NCBI RefSeq assembly: GCF_024124375.1
Contig: NZ_JAMXRZ010000006.1
Location: 1 to 64,000 of the forward strand
From: Klenkia sp. PcliD-1-E
Lineage (GTDB): Bacteria > Actinomycetota > Actinomycetes > Mycobacteriales > Geodermatophilaceae
Direction of reading: 5' to 3'
DNA length: 64,000 nucleotides
Shown: one piece after another, positions 27,204 through 36,317 of the stretch
Layout of the letters: each line of letters begins with the position of its first letter
Numbering within the stretch: the first letter of the stretch is position 1
Notes under the pieces: model-generated
What the model was told of the DNA's origin: nothing
Database searches by the model: none
The model's input: only the letters and a program-made list of their open reading frames with translations
Made by a program: the position numbers and the translations under genes

Positions 27204-28571
27204 GTGACCCACGCACCCCACCGTGCCCAGGCGCACGGTGCCCGGACGGGCCCCCCGGGCCCCCGAGCACGGGGCCGGCGGGTGATCACCCGCACGGCCG
27301 ACCGGGCCCGGCGACCGCTCGCCCTCACGCTCCTGCTCGCCGCGCTGGCCGCGGTCTTCGCGGTGCTGCTGCCCGCGGGCGTCGCCGCCGCCGAGGGCGA
27401 ATCGGTGCGCGGCACCCTGCAGACCAGCCGGTCGGGCCCGATCGAGGGCGTCGAGGTCACCGTCACGACCCCCGGCGGCGACGAGGTCGGCACCGCCGAG
27501 ACCGACGAGAACGGCCGCTGGGAGGTGGAGCTGCCGGGGCCGGGCCAGTACGTGGTCTCCATCGACGGCGACGCCCTGCCCGACGGCGTCGAGCTCAACG
27601 GCGAGGCCAGCCGCACGGTCACCGTCGACACCGGCCGCAACCAGCCGGTGAACATCGGGCTCAACGACGGCTCACGCAACTCCGGGGGCGGCAACGTCCG
27701 AGCCGTCCAGCTGTTCGTCGACGGCCTGCGGTTCGGGTTGATCATCGCCGTCTGCGCCGTCGGCCTGTCGCTCATCTTCGGCACCACCGGGCTGACCAAC
27801 TTCGCGCACGGCGAGCTGGTCACCATCGGCGCCGTCGTGGCCTGGTACATCAACGTGCAGGGCGGGGTGCCGCTGATCGCGGCCACGCTCATCGCGATGG
27901 TGGCCGGCGCCGGGGTCGGGGCGCTCAACGAGCTCGCGCTCTGGCGGCCGCTGCGCCGGCGGGGCACCGGCCTGGTGGCCGCGCTGGTGGTCTCGATCGG
28001 GCTGTCGCTGCTGCTGCGCTACGCCATCCAGATCGTCTACGGCGGGTTCAGCAACCCCTACGCCGAGTACCAGTCGCAGCGGGCCGTCGACTACGGGGTC
28101 TTCACCCTGACCAACCGGGCGCTGGCCACCATCGTCATCGCGGTCGTCGTCCTGGTGCTGGTCGCCCTCATGCTGCAGCGCACCAAGATCGGCAAGGCGA
28201 TGCGTGCGGTGTCGGACAACCGGGACCTGGCCGCCTCCTCCGGCATCGACGTCAACCGGGTGATCCTGGTCGTCTGGATGATGGGCGGCGCGCTGGCGGC
28301 GCTGGGCGGCGTCCTGCTCGGCCTGTCCGACCAGGTGCAGTGGGACATGGGCTTCCGCCTGCTGCTGCTCATGTTCGCCGGCGTCACCCTCGGTGGCCTG
28401 GGCACCGCCTACGGCGCCCTGGTCGGCAGCGTCATCATCGGTGTGTTCGTCCAGATGTCCACCCTGGTCATCCCGGACGACACCAAGTACGTCGGAGGTC
28501 TGCTCCTCTTGATCGTCATCCTCGTCATCCGGCCCCAGGGCATCCTGGGCAGCCGGGCCCGGATCGGTTGA
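27204..28571 (+). CDS. livH: Branched-chain amino acid ABC permease LivH with N-terminal secreted domain
   Basis: The C-terminal two thirds (about 165-455) is a LivH-type permease (VDGLRFGLIIAVCAVGLSLIFGTTGLTNFAHGELV, the EAA-like loop TKIGKAMRAVSDNRDLA, and RPQGILG at the end). Unusually, the first 165 residues are an Arg-rich start, a signal-like hydrophobic segment (about 39-63, ending AGVAAAEG) and a beta-sandwich carboxypeptidase-regulatory/CNA-B-like domain (VRGTLQTSRSGPIEGVEVTV, ENGRWEVELPGPGQYVVSI). A Gly/Asn linker follows. AGGAGG four bases before GTG 27204 fixes the long start. It leads livH-livM-livG-livF. The added domain should lie outside the membrane. Confidence 0.92.
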   Translation: MTHAPHRAQAHGARTGPPGPRARGRRVITRTADRARRPLALTLLLAALAAVFAVLLPAGVAAAEGESVRGTLQTSRSGPIEGVEVTVTTPGGDEVGTAETDENGRWEVELPGPGQYVVSIDGDALPDGVELNGEASRTVTVDTGRNQPVNIGLNDGSRNSGGGNVRAVQLFVDGLRFGLIIAVCAVGLSLIFGTTGLTNFAHGELVTIGAVVAWYINVQGGVPLIAATLIAMVAGAGVGALNELALWRPLRRRGTGLVAALVVSIGLSLLLRYAIQIVYGGFSNPYAEYQSQRAVDYGVFTLTNRALATIVIAVVVLVLVALMLQRTKIGKAMRAVSDNRDLAASSGIDVNRVILVVWMMGGALAALGGVLLGLSDQVQWDMGFRLLLLMFAGVTLGGLGTAYGALVGSVIIGVFVQMSTLVIPDDTKYVGGLLLLIVILVIRPQGILGSRARIG

Positions 28572-28575
28572 GCCG

Positions 28576-29574
28576 ATGAGCGACCTGATCGACGCCCTGC
28601 TCATCGGCGTGAAGGCCGGCCTGGGGTTCCAGGCCATCTTCTTCGCGCTGCTGGCCATCGGGATCAACGTCCACTTCGGCTACACCGGCCTGCTCAACTT
28701 CGGCCAGATCGCCTTCGCCATGCTCGGCGGCTTCGGCATCGCCATCTCCGTCAGCCAGTGGGGCCTGCCCTTCTGGGTCGGCGTGCTGGTGGGCATCGCG
28801 GCCGCGGTGGTGCTGGCCCTGCTGCTCGGCCTGCCCACGCTGCGGCTGCGCGCGGACTACCTGGCCATCGTCACCATCGCCACGGCCGAGGGGTTGCGGC
28901 TGCTGTTCCGGTCGGTCTCGGCCACGCCGGTCACCAACGGCACCCGCGGCCTGTCGGCGTTCAACCAGAGCTTCATCGCGCTGGCCCCGTGGGACACCCA
29001 GCGCCGCTACCGCATCCTGGGCACGTCCTGGAGCGGCGGTGAGCTGTGGGTGGCCCTCGTCGGCTGGATCATGGTGGCGCTGGCCTGCCTGCTGGTGTGG
29101 GCGCTGGTGCGCAGCCCGTGGGGCCGCGTGCTCAAGGCCATCCGCGAGGACGAGGACGCCGTCCGCGCCCTGGGCAAGAACGTCTACAGCTACAAGATGC
29201 AGGCCCTGGTGCTGGGCGCGGTCTTCGGTGCGCTCGGCGGCATGGTCTACGCCGTCGGCACCGGGTCGGCCATCCCCGACCAGTACCAGAACGCCAACAC
29301 GTTCCTCGCCTACGCCGCCCTCATCCTGGGTGGCGCCGCGCGGGTGCTCGGCCCGGTCGTCGGGTCGATCATCCTGCTGTTCATCCTGCAGTTCGCCGAC
29401 ACCTTCCTGCGGGCACTGATCAGCAACGGCGTCATCCCCGACGCCCTGCTGTCCTCCACCGACGTCGCCCAGATCCGGTTCGTGCTGGTCGGGGTCGGGT
29501 TGATGCTGCTGCTGGTCTTCCGGCCGCAGGGCATCTTCGGAGACCGACGAGAGGTGATGCTCGATGCCCGCTGA
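28576..29574 (+). CDS. livM: Branched-chain amino acid ABC permease LivM
   Basis: LivM (332 aa) is the second membrane subunit. About eight to nine hydrophobic segments are seen, with FGYTGLLNFGQIAFAMLGGF near the N-terminus, the coupling-loop sequence SPWGRVLKAIREDEDAVRALGKN and the final RPQGIFGDRREV. It begins four bases after livH and its 3' end overlaps livG by 11 bases. Substrates in this family range from Leu/Ile/Val to urea and short amides. Confidence 0.95.
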   Translation: MSDLIDALLIGVKAGLGFQAIFFALLAIGINVHFGYTGLLNFGQIAFAMLGGFGIAISVSQWGLPFWVGVLVGIAAAVVLALLLGLPTLRLRADYLAIVTIATAEGLRLLFRSVSATPVTNGTRGLSAFNQSFIALAPWDTQRRYRILGTSWSGGELWVALVGWIMVALACLLVWALVRSPWGRVLKAIREDEDAVRALGKNVYSYKMQALVLGAVFGALGGMVYAVGTGSAIPDQYQNANTFLAYAALILGGAARVLGPVVGSIILLFILQFADTFLRALISNGVIPDALLSSTDVAQIRFVLVGVGLMLLLVFRPQGIFGDRREVMLDAR

Positions 29575-30576
29575 CCCGAACACCGGCTCGACCGCCGCGT
29601 CGCACGCCGCGCCCCCGGCCCGGCTGGCGCAGAAGGCGCTGGCCGACCTGCCCTGGGAGGTCGGCGTCGCCAAGCCCGACGCCACGCTGGTCGTGGACAA
29701 GGTCACCCGCACCTTCGGCGGCCTCACCGCGGTGTCGGTGGACCACCTGGAGATCCAGCGCGGCGGCATCACCGGGCTGATCGGTCCCAACGGGGCCGGC
29801 AAGACCACGCTGTTCAACCTGCTCACCGGGTTCGACCAGCCCAACACCGGCACCTGGACCTTCGACGGCAGGTCGCTGGGCCGGATGTCCCCGCACCAGG
29901 TCGCCCGGCTCGGCGTGGTGCGCACCTTCCAGCTGACCAAGGCGCTGTCCCGGCTCACCGTGCTGCAGAACATGCTGCTCGGCGCCCAGGGCCAGTCCGG
30001 GGAGTCCTTCCTCAAGGCCCTGGTGCCCGGCACCTGGAAGGGCCAGGAGAAGGCCAACACCGAGAAGGCGATGGAGCTGCTGCGGCGGTTCAAGCTCGAC
30101 GCCAAGAAGGACGACTTCGCCGGCATCCTCTCCGGCGGACAGCGCAAGCTGCTGGAGATGGCCCGCGCGCTGATGAGCGACCCCAAGGTCGTCATGCTCG
30201 ACGAGCCGATGGCCGGGGTGAACCCGGCGCTGACGCAGTCCCTGCTCGGCCACGTCAAGGACCTCCGCGAGGAGGGCATGACGGTCGTGTTCGTGGAGCA
30301 CGACATGGACGTCGTCCGCGACATCAGCGACTGGGTGGTCGTGATGGCCGCCGGCAAGGTCATCGCCGAGGGCCCGCCGGAGTCCATCTCCCAGAACAAG
30401 GCCGTCGTCGACGCCTACCTGGGCGCCCACCACGACGCCCCGCTGACCAACGAGGAGGAGGATCGCGTCCTGGCCGAGGCCGAGGCCGCCATCGCCCGCG
30501 AGGAGGGCGTCGCCCCCGGCGGGACCACCGACCCCTCGTCCCGCGGGACCATCTCCAGCGAGAAGGGCCAGGACCG

Positions 30577-30580
<4 letters not shown>
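29564..30580 (+). CDS. livG: Branched-chain amino acid ABC transporter ATPase LivG
   Basis: LivG (338 aa) has Walker A GPNGAGKTT, signature LSGGQRK, Walker B VVMLDEP and the LivG-type insert after the Q-loop (GVVRTFQLTKALSRLTVLQNMLLG). It carries about 40 extra residues at the N-terminus and about 45 at the C-terminus (acidic, Ala/Glu-rich); both are longer than in E. coli LivG. A GAGAGGTG ribosome site precedes ATG 29564. Its stop overlaps the livF start as ATGA. Confidence 0.95.
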
Positions 30581-31413
<833 letters not shown>

Positions 31414-31436
31414 CACCCGCACCCAGCCCGACCGGT

Positions 31437-31466
31437 GCCGGTCGTCCCCAGCGCGGGACGACCGGC
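31437..31466 (+). terminator. Hairpin after livF
   Basis: A perfect 12-base stem (31437-31448 with 31455-31466) with a 6-base loop lies 24 bases after the livF stop. Confidence 0.7.
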
Positions 31467-31484
31467 GCCGTGCTGTCATGGGTC

Positions 31485-31835
31485 GTGCCCCCCGGCCCCG
31501 CACCCCGACCCCTCCCGGTGACCCGGGAGCAGCTGCTGGCCCGCTACCGGGACCTCGTGCTGCACCGGCTCCCCGCCCGGGCCCGCGCGGAGGGCTGGGT
31601 GGTCACCGCCGACCACTGCTTCGGGCGCATCGTGCTCGACCACGCCGTCGGCGGCTGCTGGTACGGCGTGCTGGACCGAGGCCGCTCCCCCGCCTTCGAG
31701 CAGCTGGACGACGGCCGGCTCGCCGCCGCGGTCGCCCTCGCCGAGCGGGTGGAGGCCGAGGGCGACCCGCTGCTGCGCGAGCTGGACGCGCGGAGCCTGG
31801 CGTGGCGGGGCACGCCGGTGAAGGCGCGGCGGTGA
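31485..31835 (+). CDS. Conserved protein of unknown function
   Basis: I do not recognise this 116-residue protein. It is soluble and mixed alpha/beta: TREQLLARYRDLVLHRLPARARAEGWVV forms the first half. A cysteine- and aromatic-rich strand pair (ADHCFGRIVLDHAVGGCWYGVLDR) and an amphipathic helix (LAAAVALAERVEAEGDPLLRELDARSLAWRG) follow. The start is uncertain: GTG 31485 is chosen because GTG 31470 abuts the livF terminator hairpin. It is coupled to the next membrane protein gene by a GTGA overlap. Confidence 0.65.
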   Translation: MPPGPAPRPLPVTREQLLARYRDLVLHRLPARARAEGWVVTADHCFGRIVLDHAVGGCWYGVLDRGRSPAFEQLDDGRLAAAVALAERVEAEGDPLLRELDARSLAWRGTPVKARR

Positions 31836-32257
31836 GCGTCCTCGCCGTCGCCCACCTGGCGCTGGTGGCCGCCTACGCCGGGTTCCAGTGGACCGTGCGG
31901 GTCGTGGTCTACCCGCAGATGGCCGGGGTCGGTGAGGGGTTCGCGGCCTACGAGCGGGCCCACCAGCAGCGGATCAGCCGGGTCGTGGGACCGCTGTTCG
32001 CCGGCCAGGGGGTCACCACCGTCTGGCTGCTGGTCCTCGTCGTCCGCGGGTCCGCCCCGGCGCTCCCCGTGCTGGCCGGCGCGGTCTGCCTGGCCGTGGT
32101 CCTCGCCACCACCTGGCTGGGGGCGGTGCCCCAGCACCGGGTGCTCGACCGCGGCTGGGACGACCAGGCACACCGCCGGCTGCTGCGGGTGGACTCCACC
32201 AGGGTGGCCGCCGCGACCGCCGGGCTCGTCGCGGCGGTCTGGCTGGCCCTCGCCTGA
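31832..32257 (+). CDS. Four-helix membrane protein, DUF1772-like
   Basis: The protein (141 aa) has four hydrophobic helices (about 5-25, 50-70, 76-98, 122-140). The loop FAAYERAHQQRISRVVGPL resembles the DUF1772/anthrone-oxygenase-like membrane family. This is a pattern-level match only, and the function is unknown. It overlaps the preceding gene by GTGA, and a bidirectional hairpin follows. Confidence 0.65.
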   Translation: MSVLAVAHLALVAAYAGFQWTVRVVVYPQMAGVGEGFAAYERAHQQRISRVVGPLFAGQGVTTVWLLVLVVRGSAPALPVLAGAVCLAVVLATTWLGAVPQHRVLDRGWDDQAHRRLLRVDSTRVAAATAGLVAAVWLALA

Positions 32258-32262
32258 GACGC

Positions 32263-32300
32263 AGAGCGGCCCGGCTCCCTCACGGGGGCCGGGCCGCTCT
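32263..32300. terminator. Bidirectional hairpin between DUF1772-like gene and livK
   Basis: A 13-base perfect stem (32263-32275 with 32288-32300), with further GC pairs inside, lies between convergent genes. It can end both transcripts. Confidence 0.7.
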
Positions 32301-32333
32301 GTCGTGCGTGGATCAGGTCAGCGCTGCACTGAC

Positions 32334-32354
32334 CTCAGCGCTCAGCGCTCAGCG
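32334..32354. repeat. Three tandem copies of CTCAGCG across the livK stop
   Basis: A 7-base unit is repeated three times without change. The third copy contains the livK stop codon. Because 7 is not a multiple of 3, copy-number change would alter the C-terminus. Confidence 0.8.
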
Positions 32355-33683
32355 CTGGGGGCCGATGCCCTGGGCGTTGAGACCCTGGATGATCCGCGAG
32401 GACTCCTCGAACCCGATGACCACGATCGCGTCGGGGTTGAAGTCCACCATCTGCTGCACCTCGGAGTCGAAGTTGGCAGCCTGCGGGTCGTAGGTGATCG
32501 ACACGATGCTGTCCTCGGACAGACCGTCGCTGATCAGGTTGTTGCGGGTGTTCTCGGCCAGACCCGTGCCGTACGGGTCGTTCAGCGCCAGGATGCCCAC
32601 CGTGTTGTTGCCGTCGGCCCCGATGAGGTCGGCGAGCGCACGGGCCTGCAGCGTGTCCGGGGGCGCGGTGCGGAAGTACAGCCCCTGGTCGTTGTAGGTG
32701 GTGAACTGGTCGGAGGTGTTGGCCGGGGAGAACTCCAGCACACCGGCGCCGGTGATGGCGTCGATGACGGTCAGGCTCACGCCCGAGGACGCCGCACCGA
32801 TGATCGCGTTGACGCCGGACTGCAGCAGGCGGTCGACGGTCTGGGTCGCGGTGTCGGTCGAGGTGTCACCGGAGTCGCCCTCGACGAGCTGGACCGGCTG
32901 GCCCAGCACGCCGCCGGCGGCGTTGATGTCGTTGATCGCCAGCTGCACGCCGGCGACCTCCGGCGGGCCGAGGAAGGCCAGGTTGCCGGTCAGCGGCAGC
33001 AGCGTGCCGATGACCAGCGGGTCGCCGGTCGCGCCGGGCGCGGCGTAGGCGGGGCCCTCGTCGGTGGTCGCGTTGGCCTCGTCGCCGGCGATGACGTAGT
33101 CGGTGAGGCTGTCGTCGATCTGGTTGTCCTCGCCGAACTGCAGCAGACCGAAGGACGCCTGCGCGGGCTCACCGGCGTCGGTGAAGCTCAGCGGGCCGGT
33201 GATGCCGTCGTAGTCGACGTTCCCGCCGGAGTTGATGATGTCCAGGCAGCCCTGGAAGTCGGTGCAGGCGTCGCCGCCGACGGTGATGCCGTTGACGTAG
33301 GGCCCGAAGGTGGTGGCCTGGTTGCTGCCCGCCGCCTGCGCCGCGAGAGCGGTGATGATCACCGCGTCGTAGGACTCACCGGCGTAGTTGAAGTCCTGCA
33401 GGTTCGGGTCGACCTGGAGCAGGCGGTCGGTGAAGTCGCCGGACAGCTCGGTGAGGGGCGTGGTGCCCTTCATGCCGGCCAGCGCGCCCTCCTCGCTGAA
33501 GTCGTTGCCCAGGGCGTTGCCCATGTTGCCGTCGGTGCCGTAGACGTTGACCTGCTTGCTGCCGCCGTCGTTACCGCCGCTGCTGCCCGACGCGTCGCTG
33601 TCGCTGCCGCCGCCACAGGCGGTCGCAGCGAGCAGGACCGCACCGGACACGGCGACGGCGCGGGCGAAGGTGCCAGTGCGCAT
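32349..33683 (-). CDS. LivK-type substrate-binding lipoprotein, circularly permuted
   Basis: The protein (444 aa) begins with a lipoprotein signal (lipid-linked Cys at 23) and a Ser/Gly linker. Residues about 43-195 read VNVYGTDGNMGNALG, YAGESYDAVIITALAAQAAG, VDYDGITGPLSFTDAGEP and FGLLQFGED, which is the C-terminal half of a type I Leu/Ile/Val-binding fold. After a linker (196-221), residues 222-444 read DPLVIGTLLPLTGNLAFLG, AINDINAAGGVLG, IIGAASSGVSL, FSPANTSD, ILALNDPYGTGLAEN and DAIVVIGFEESS. That is the canonical N-terminal half, ending at GIGPQR, exactly where VYGTDGN normally continues. The frame is unbroken. A GGGAG site precedes ATG 33683. It presumably delivers ligand to LivHMGF. 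Confidence 0.9.
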   Translation of the reverse strand: MRTGTFARAVAVSGAVLLAATACGGGSDSDASGSSGGNDGGSKQVNVYGTDGNMGNALGNDFSEEGALAGMKGTTPLTELSGDFTDRLLQVDPNLQDFNYAGESYDAVIITALAAQAAGSNQATTFGPYVNGITVGGDACTDFQGCLDIINSGGNVDYDGITGPLSFTDAGEPAQASFGLLQFGEDNQIDDSLTDYVIAGDEANATTDEGPAYAAPGATGDPLVIGTLLPLTGNLAFLGPPEVAGVQLAINDINAAGGVLGQPVQLVEGDSGDTSTDTATQTVDRLLQSGVNAIIGAASSGVSLTVIDAITGAGVLEFSPANTSDQFTTYNDQGLYFRTAPPDTLQARALADLIGADGNNTVGILALNDPYGTGLAENTRNNLISDGLSEDSIVSITYDPQAANFDSEVQQMVDFNPDAIVVIGFEESSRIIQGLNAQGIGPQR

Positions 33684-33906
33684 CAAGTGACTCCCAGTGT
33701 GGTGGATCGTGCCTCCGCCGGGCCGATCCGGGCGCGGTGGCACCCGTACCTGTCCGGTCAGTGGCAGGAACCTAACCGTCAACCGGGACCGCATCGGCCC
33801 TTCCGACCGCACCGTGATGCGGTTGTGACCTCAGCAACGCCCCCGACGCACGGCAGACACACCGGCCCCAGCCGGGACGACCCGGGCGGGAGCGGGCCGA
33901 GCCGGG

Positions 33907-34506
33907 TCAGGACGATGCGGCCTCCGGGCCGGCCTCGCCGGTGAGCACCCGCTGCGCCAACGCCTTCATCGACGTCCGCTCGTTCATCGCGGTGCGCTGG
34001 ATCCAGCGGAACGCCTCGGCCTCGGTGATGCCCCGGTCGGCCATCAGCTTGCCCTTGGCCTGCTCGACCACCTTGCGGGCCTCCAGCCGCTCCTTCAGGT
34101 CACCGACCTCGGCGTCCAGGGCGGCCATCTCGGCGAAACGGCCGACTGCCACCTCGATGGCCGGCACCAGGTCGGCCTTGGAGAACGGCTTGACCAGGTA
34201 GGCCATCGCACCGGCGTCGCGGGCCCGCTCGACCAGCTCGCGCTGGGAGAAGGCGGTCAGGACGATCACCGGGGCGATCCGGGCCGCCGCGATCTGCTCC
34301 GCGGCGCTCAGCCCGTCCAGCACCGGCATCTGCACGTCGAGGACGACGAGGTCGGGGCGGAGCTCGCGGGCGGAGTCGACCGCGGCCTGGCCGTCGCCGA
34401 CCTCGCCGACGACGACGTACCCCTCCTCCTCCAGCATCTCCTTGAGGTCGAGGCGGATCAGTGCCTCGTCCTCGGCGATGAGGACCCGGGTCGGCTGCGC
34501 GCTCAC
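33907..34506 (-). CDS. pdtaR: ANTAR-domain response regulator PdtaR
   Basis: The protein (199 aa) has a receiver domain (LIAEDEALIRLDLKEML, phospho-acceptor Asp in LVVLDVQMPVLDG, Lys in AYLVKPFSK). A coiled linker and a C-terminal ANTAR RNA-binding domain (VVEQAKGKLMADRGITEAEAFRWIQRTAMNERTSM) follow. It matches M. tuberculosis Rv1626, which acts by antitermination at dual hairpins under control of the kinase PdtaS. GTG 34506 follows a TAGGGT box by 7 bases (leaderless); GTG 34515 is the alternative. Confidence 0.94.
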   Translation of the reverse strand: MSAQPTRVLIAEDEALIRLDLKEMLEEEGYVVVGEVGDGQAAVDSARELRPDLVVLDVQMPVLDGLSAAEQIAAARIAPVIVLTAFSQRELVERARDAGAMAYLVKPFSKADLVPAIEVAVGRFAEMAALDAEVGDLKERLEARKVVEQAKGKLMADRGITEAEAFRWIQRTAMNERTSMKALAQRVLTGEAGPEAASS

Positions 34507-34513
34507 GTGGCTC

Positions 34514-34519
34514 ACCCTA
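34514..34519 (-). promoter_or_regulatory. Leaderless -10 box for pdtaR
   Basis: TAGGGT on the minus strand, 7 bases, then GTG at 34506. It lies about 40 bases from the divergent tRNA-Leu. Confidence 0.5.
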
Positions 34520-34559
34520 TCGATGCCCGCCGGCCACCGCGCCGTACTCTCCGCCACGG

Positions 34560-34633
34560 GCCCCCGTACCCCAACTGGCAGAGGGAGCGGATTCAAAACC
34601 CGCACAGTGTCCGTTCGAATCGGACCGGGGGCA
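34560..34633 (+). tRNA. tRNA-Leu (anticodon CAA), short variable arm
   Basis: Acceptor GCCCCCG pairs with CGGGGGC. The T arm is GTCCG-TTCGAAT-CGGAC. The anticodon loop TTCAAAA gives CAA (Leu). The length is only 74 bases with a 5-base variable region (ACAGT), whereas bacterial tRNA-Leu normally has a long variable arm. The anticodon stem GCGGA/CCCGC has an A31-C39 mismatch, and the D stem is three pairs (CCC/GGG). It sits between pdtaR and the decarboxylase gene. Confidence 0.8.
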
Positions 34634-34638
34634 CCGCC

Positions 34639-34644
34639 TAGGTT
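34639..34644 (+). promoter_or_regulatory. Leaderless -10 box for the decarboxylase gene
   Basis: TAGGTT, 8 bases, then GTG at 34653, directly after the tRNA-Leu end. Confidence 0.45.
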
Positions 34645-34652
34645 GGACAGCC

Positions 34653-36317
34653 GTGAGCGGCCACATGACACCTGACGAGTTCCGACGGTTCGGCCACCAG
34701 GTGGTCGACTGGGCCGCCGACCACATGGCCCGGGTGGAGTCCCTGCCGGTGCGGTCCCGGGTCTCCCCCGGTGACGTCCGGGCCGCGCTGCCGGCGTCCG
34801 CCCCCGAGCAGGGCCTGGGTCCCGAGGGCATCGACGCCGTCCTCGCCGACCTGGAGCGCATCGTCGTCCCCGGGCTCACCCACTGGCAGCACCCCGGCTT
34901 CTACGGCTACTTCCCGGCCAACACCTCGGGCCCCTCGGTGCTGGGCGACCTGGTCAGCTCGGTGCTCGGCGTGCAGGGCATGTCCTGGATCACCAGCCCG
35001 GCCTGCACCGAGCTCGAGCAGCACGTCATGGACTGGTTCGTGGAGCTGCTCGGGCTGCCCGAGGCCTTCACCCACGGCAGCACCGGCGGCGGCGTCGTGC
35101 AGGACTCCAGCTCCGGGGCCAACCTCGTCGCGCTGCTGGCCGCGCTGCACCGGGCCACCGGCGGGCGCACCGTGCGCAGCGGTGTCGAGCCGGGGGCGAT
35201 GACCGTCTACGTGTCCGCGCAGACGCACTCGAGCATGGAGAAGGCCGCCCGCATCGCGGGCCTGGGCACCGACGCCGTCCGGGTCGTGCCGGTCGACGGC
35301 GACCTGGCGATGCGGCCCGAGGAGCTGGCCCGCAGGCTCGACTCCGACGTCGCCCGCGGCTTCACCCCGGTGCTGGTCTGCGCCACCGCGGGGACGACGT
35401 CCACCGGCGCGTTCGACCCGCTGGCGGCCCTCGGGCCGATCTGCCGGGACCGCGGGGTCTGGCTGCACGTGGACGCCGCCTGGGCCGGTGTCGCTGCCGT
35501 CGCGCCCGAGCTGCGGAACCTGCAGGACGGCGTGGAGTGGGCCGACAGCTACACCACCGACGCGCACAAGTGGCTGCTCACCGGTTTCGACGCCACCCTG
35601 TTCTTCACCGCCGACCGGGCCGCGCTGACCGGGGCGCTGGCGATCCTGCCGGAGTACCTCCGCAACCCGGCCACCGACAGCGGCGCGGTGGTCGACTTCC
35701 GCGACTGGCAGATCGAGCTCGGCCGCCGGTTCCGGGCGCTCAAGCTGTGGACCGTGCTGCGCTGGTACGGCGCCGAGGGCCTGCGCGAGCACGTCCGCGG
35801 GCACGTGGCGCTGGCCCAGGAGCTCGCCGGCTGGGCCGCCGCCGACGACCGCTTCGACGTGGTGGCGCCGCACCCGCTGTCGCTGGTGTGCCTCAAGCCG
35901 CGGTGGGCCCGGGGCGTGGACGCCGACGTCGCCACGATGACCCTGCTGGAGCGGCTGGTGGACGGCGGCGAGGTGTTCCTGACCCACACCACCGTCTCCG
36001 GCGAGGTGGTGCTGCGGGTGTCCATCGGCGCACCGGCGACGCAGCGCCGGCACGTGGAACGGCTGTGGACGCTGCTGGGCCAGGCCCACGACTGGCTGGC
36101 CGCGGACTTCGCCGAGGCCGCCGCCGAGGCCGAGCGCGTGGCCGCGGCCGACCGCGCGGAGCGCGAGCACACCGCTCGGGAGCTGGCCGCCCAGGCCGAG
36201 CGGGCGGCGGCCGCGGCCGAGGAGCCCCAGCCGGTCGAGCTGCAGACGGTGCCCGAGGTCGACCCGGGGGTCACCGCGGCCGACGCTGCGGACGGGGACG
36301 GCTCAGCCGCGCAGTGA
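34653..36317 (+). CDS. Group II PLP-dependent decarboxylase (aromatic amino acid type)
   Basis: The protein (554 aa) belongs to the DDC/aromatic-L-amino-acid decarboxylase family. The PLP Lys is in TTDAHKWLLTGFD (near 308), the PLP-ring Asp in LHVDAAWAG, and the substrate region is HWQHPGFYGYFPANTS. The loop ILPEYLRN and VVDFRDWQIELGRRFRALKLW are also typical. The last 70 residues are an Ala/Glu-rich coiled and acidic tail absent from the family core. Decarboxylation of Tyr, Trp or DOPA is likely, but an aldehyde synthase activity is not excluded. Its end overlaps tesB by 15 bases. Confidence 0.9.
   Translation: MSGHMTPDEFRRFGHQVVDWAADHMARVESLPVRSRVSPGDVRAALPASAPEQGLGPEGIDAVLADLERIVVPGLTHWQHPGFYGYFPANTSGPSVLGDLVSSVLGVQGMSWITSPACTELEQHVMDWFVELLGLPEAFTHGSTGGGVVQDSSSGANLVALLAALHRATGGRTVRSGVEPGAMTVYVSAQTHSSMEKAARIAGLGTDAVRVVPVDGDLAMRPEELARRLDSDVARGFTPVLVCATAGTTSTGAFDPLAALGPICRDRGVWLHVDAAWAGVAAVAPELRNLQDGVEWADSYTTDAHKWLLTGFDATLFFTADRAALTGALAILPEYLRNPATDSGAVVDFRDWQIELGRRFRALKLWTVLRWYGAEGLREHVRGHVALAQELAGWAAADDRFDVVAPHPLSLVCLKPRWARGVDADVATMTLLERLVDGGEVFLTHTTVSGEVVLRVSIGAPATQRRHVERLWTLLGQAHDWLAADFAEAAAEAERVAAADRAEREHTARELAAQAERAAAAAEEPQPVELQTVPEVDPGVTAADAADGDGSAAQ

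Noticed and set aside
34560-34633. bldA-like tRNA-Leu controlling rare TTA codons
   Set aside because: The anticodon is CAA, not TAA (UAA), so it reads TTG.
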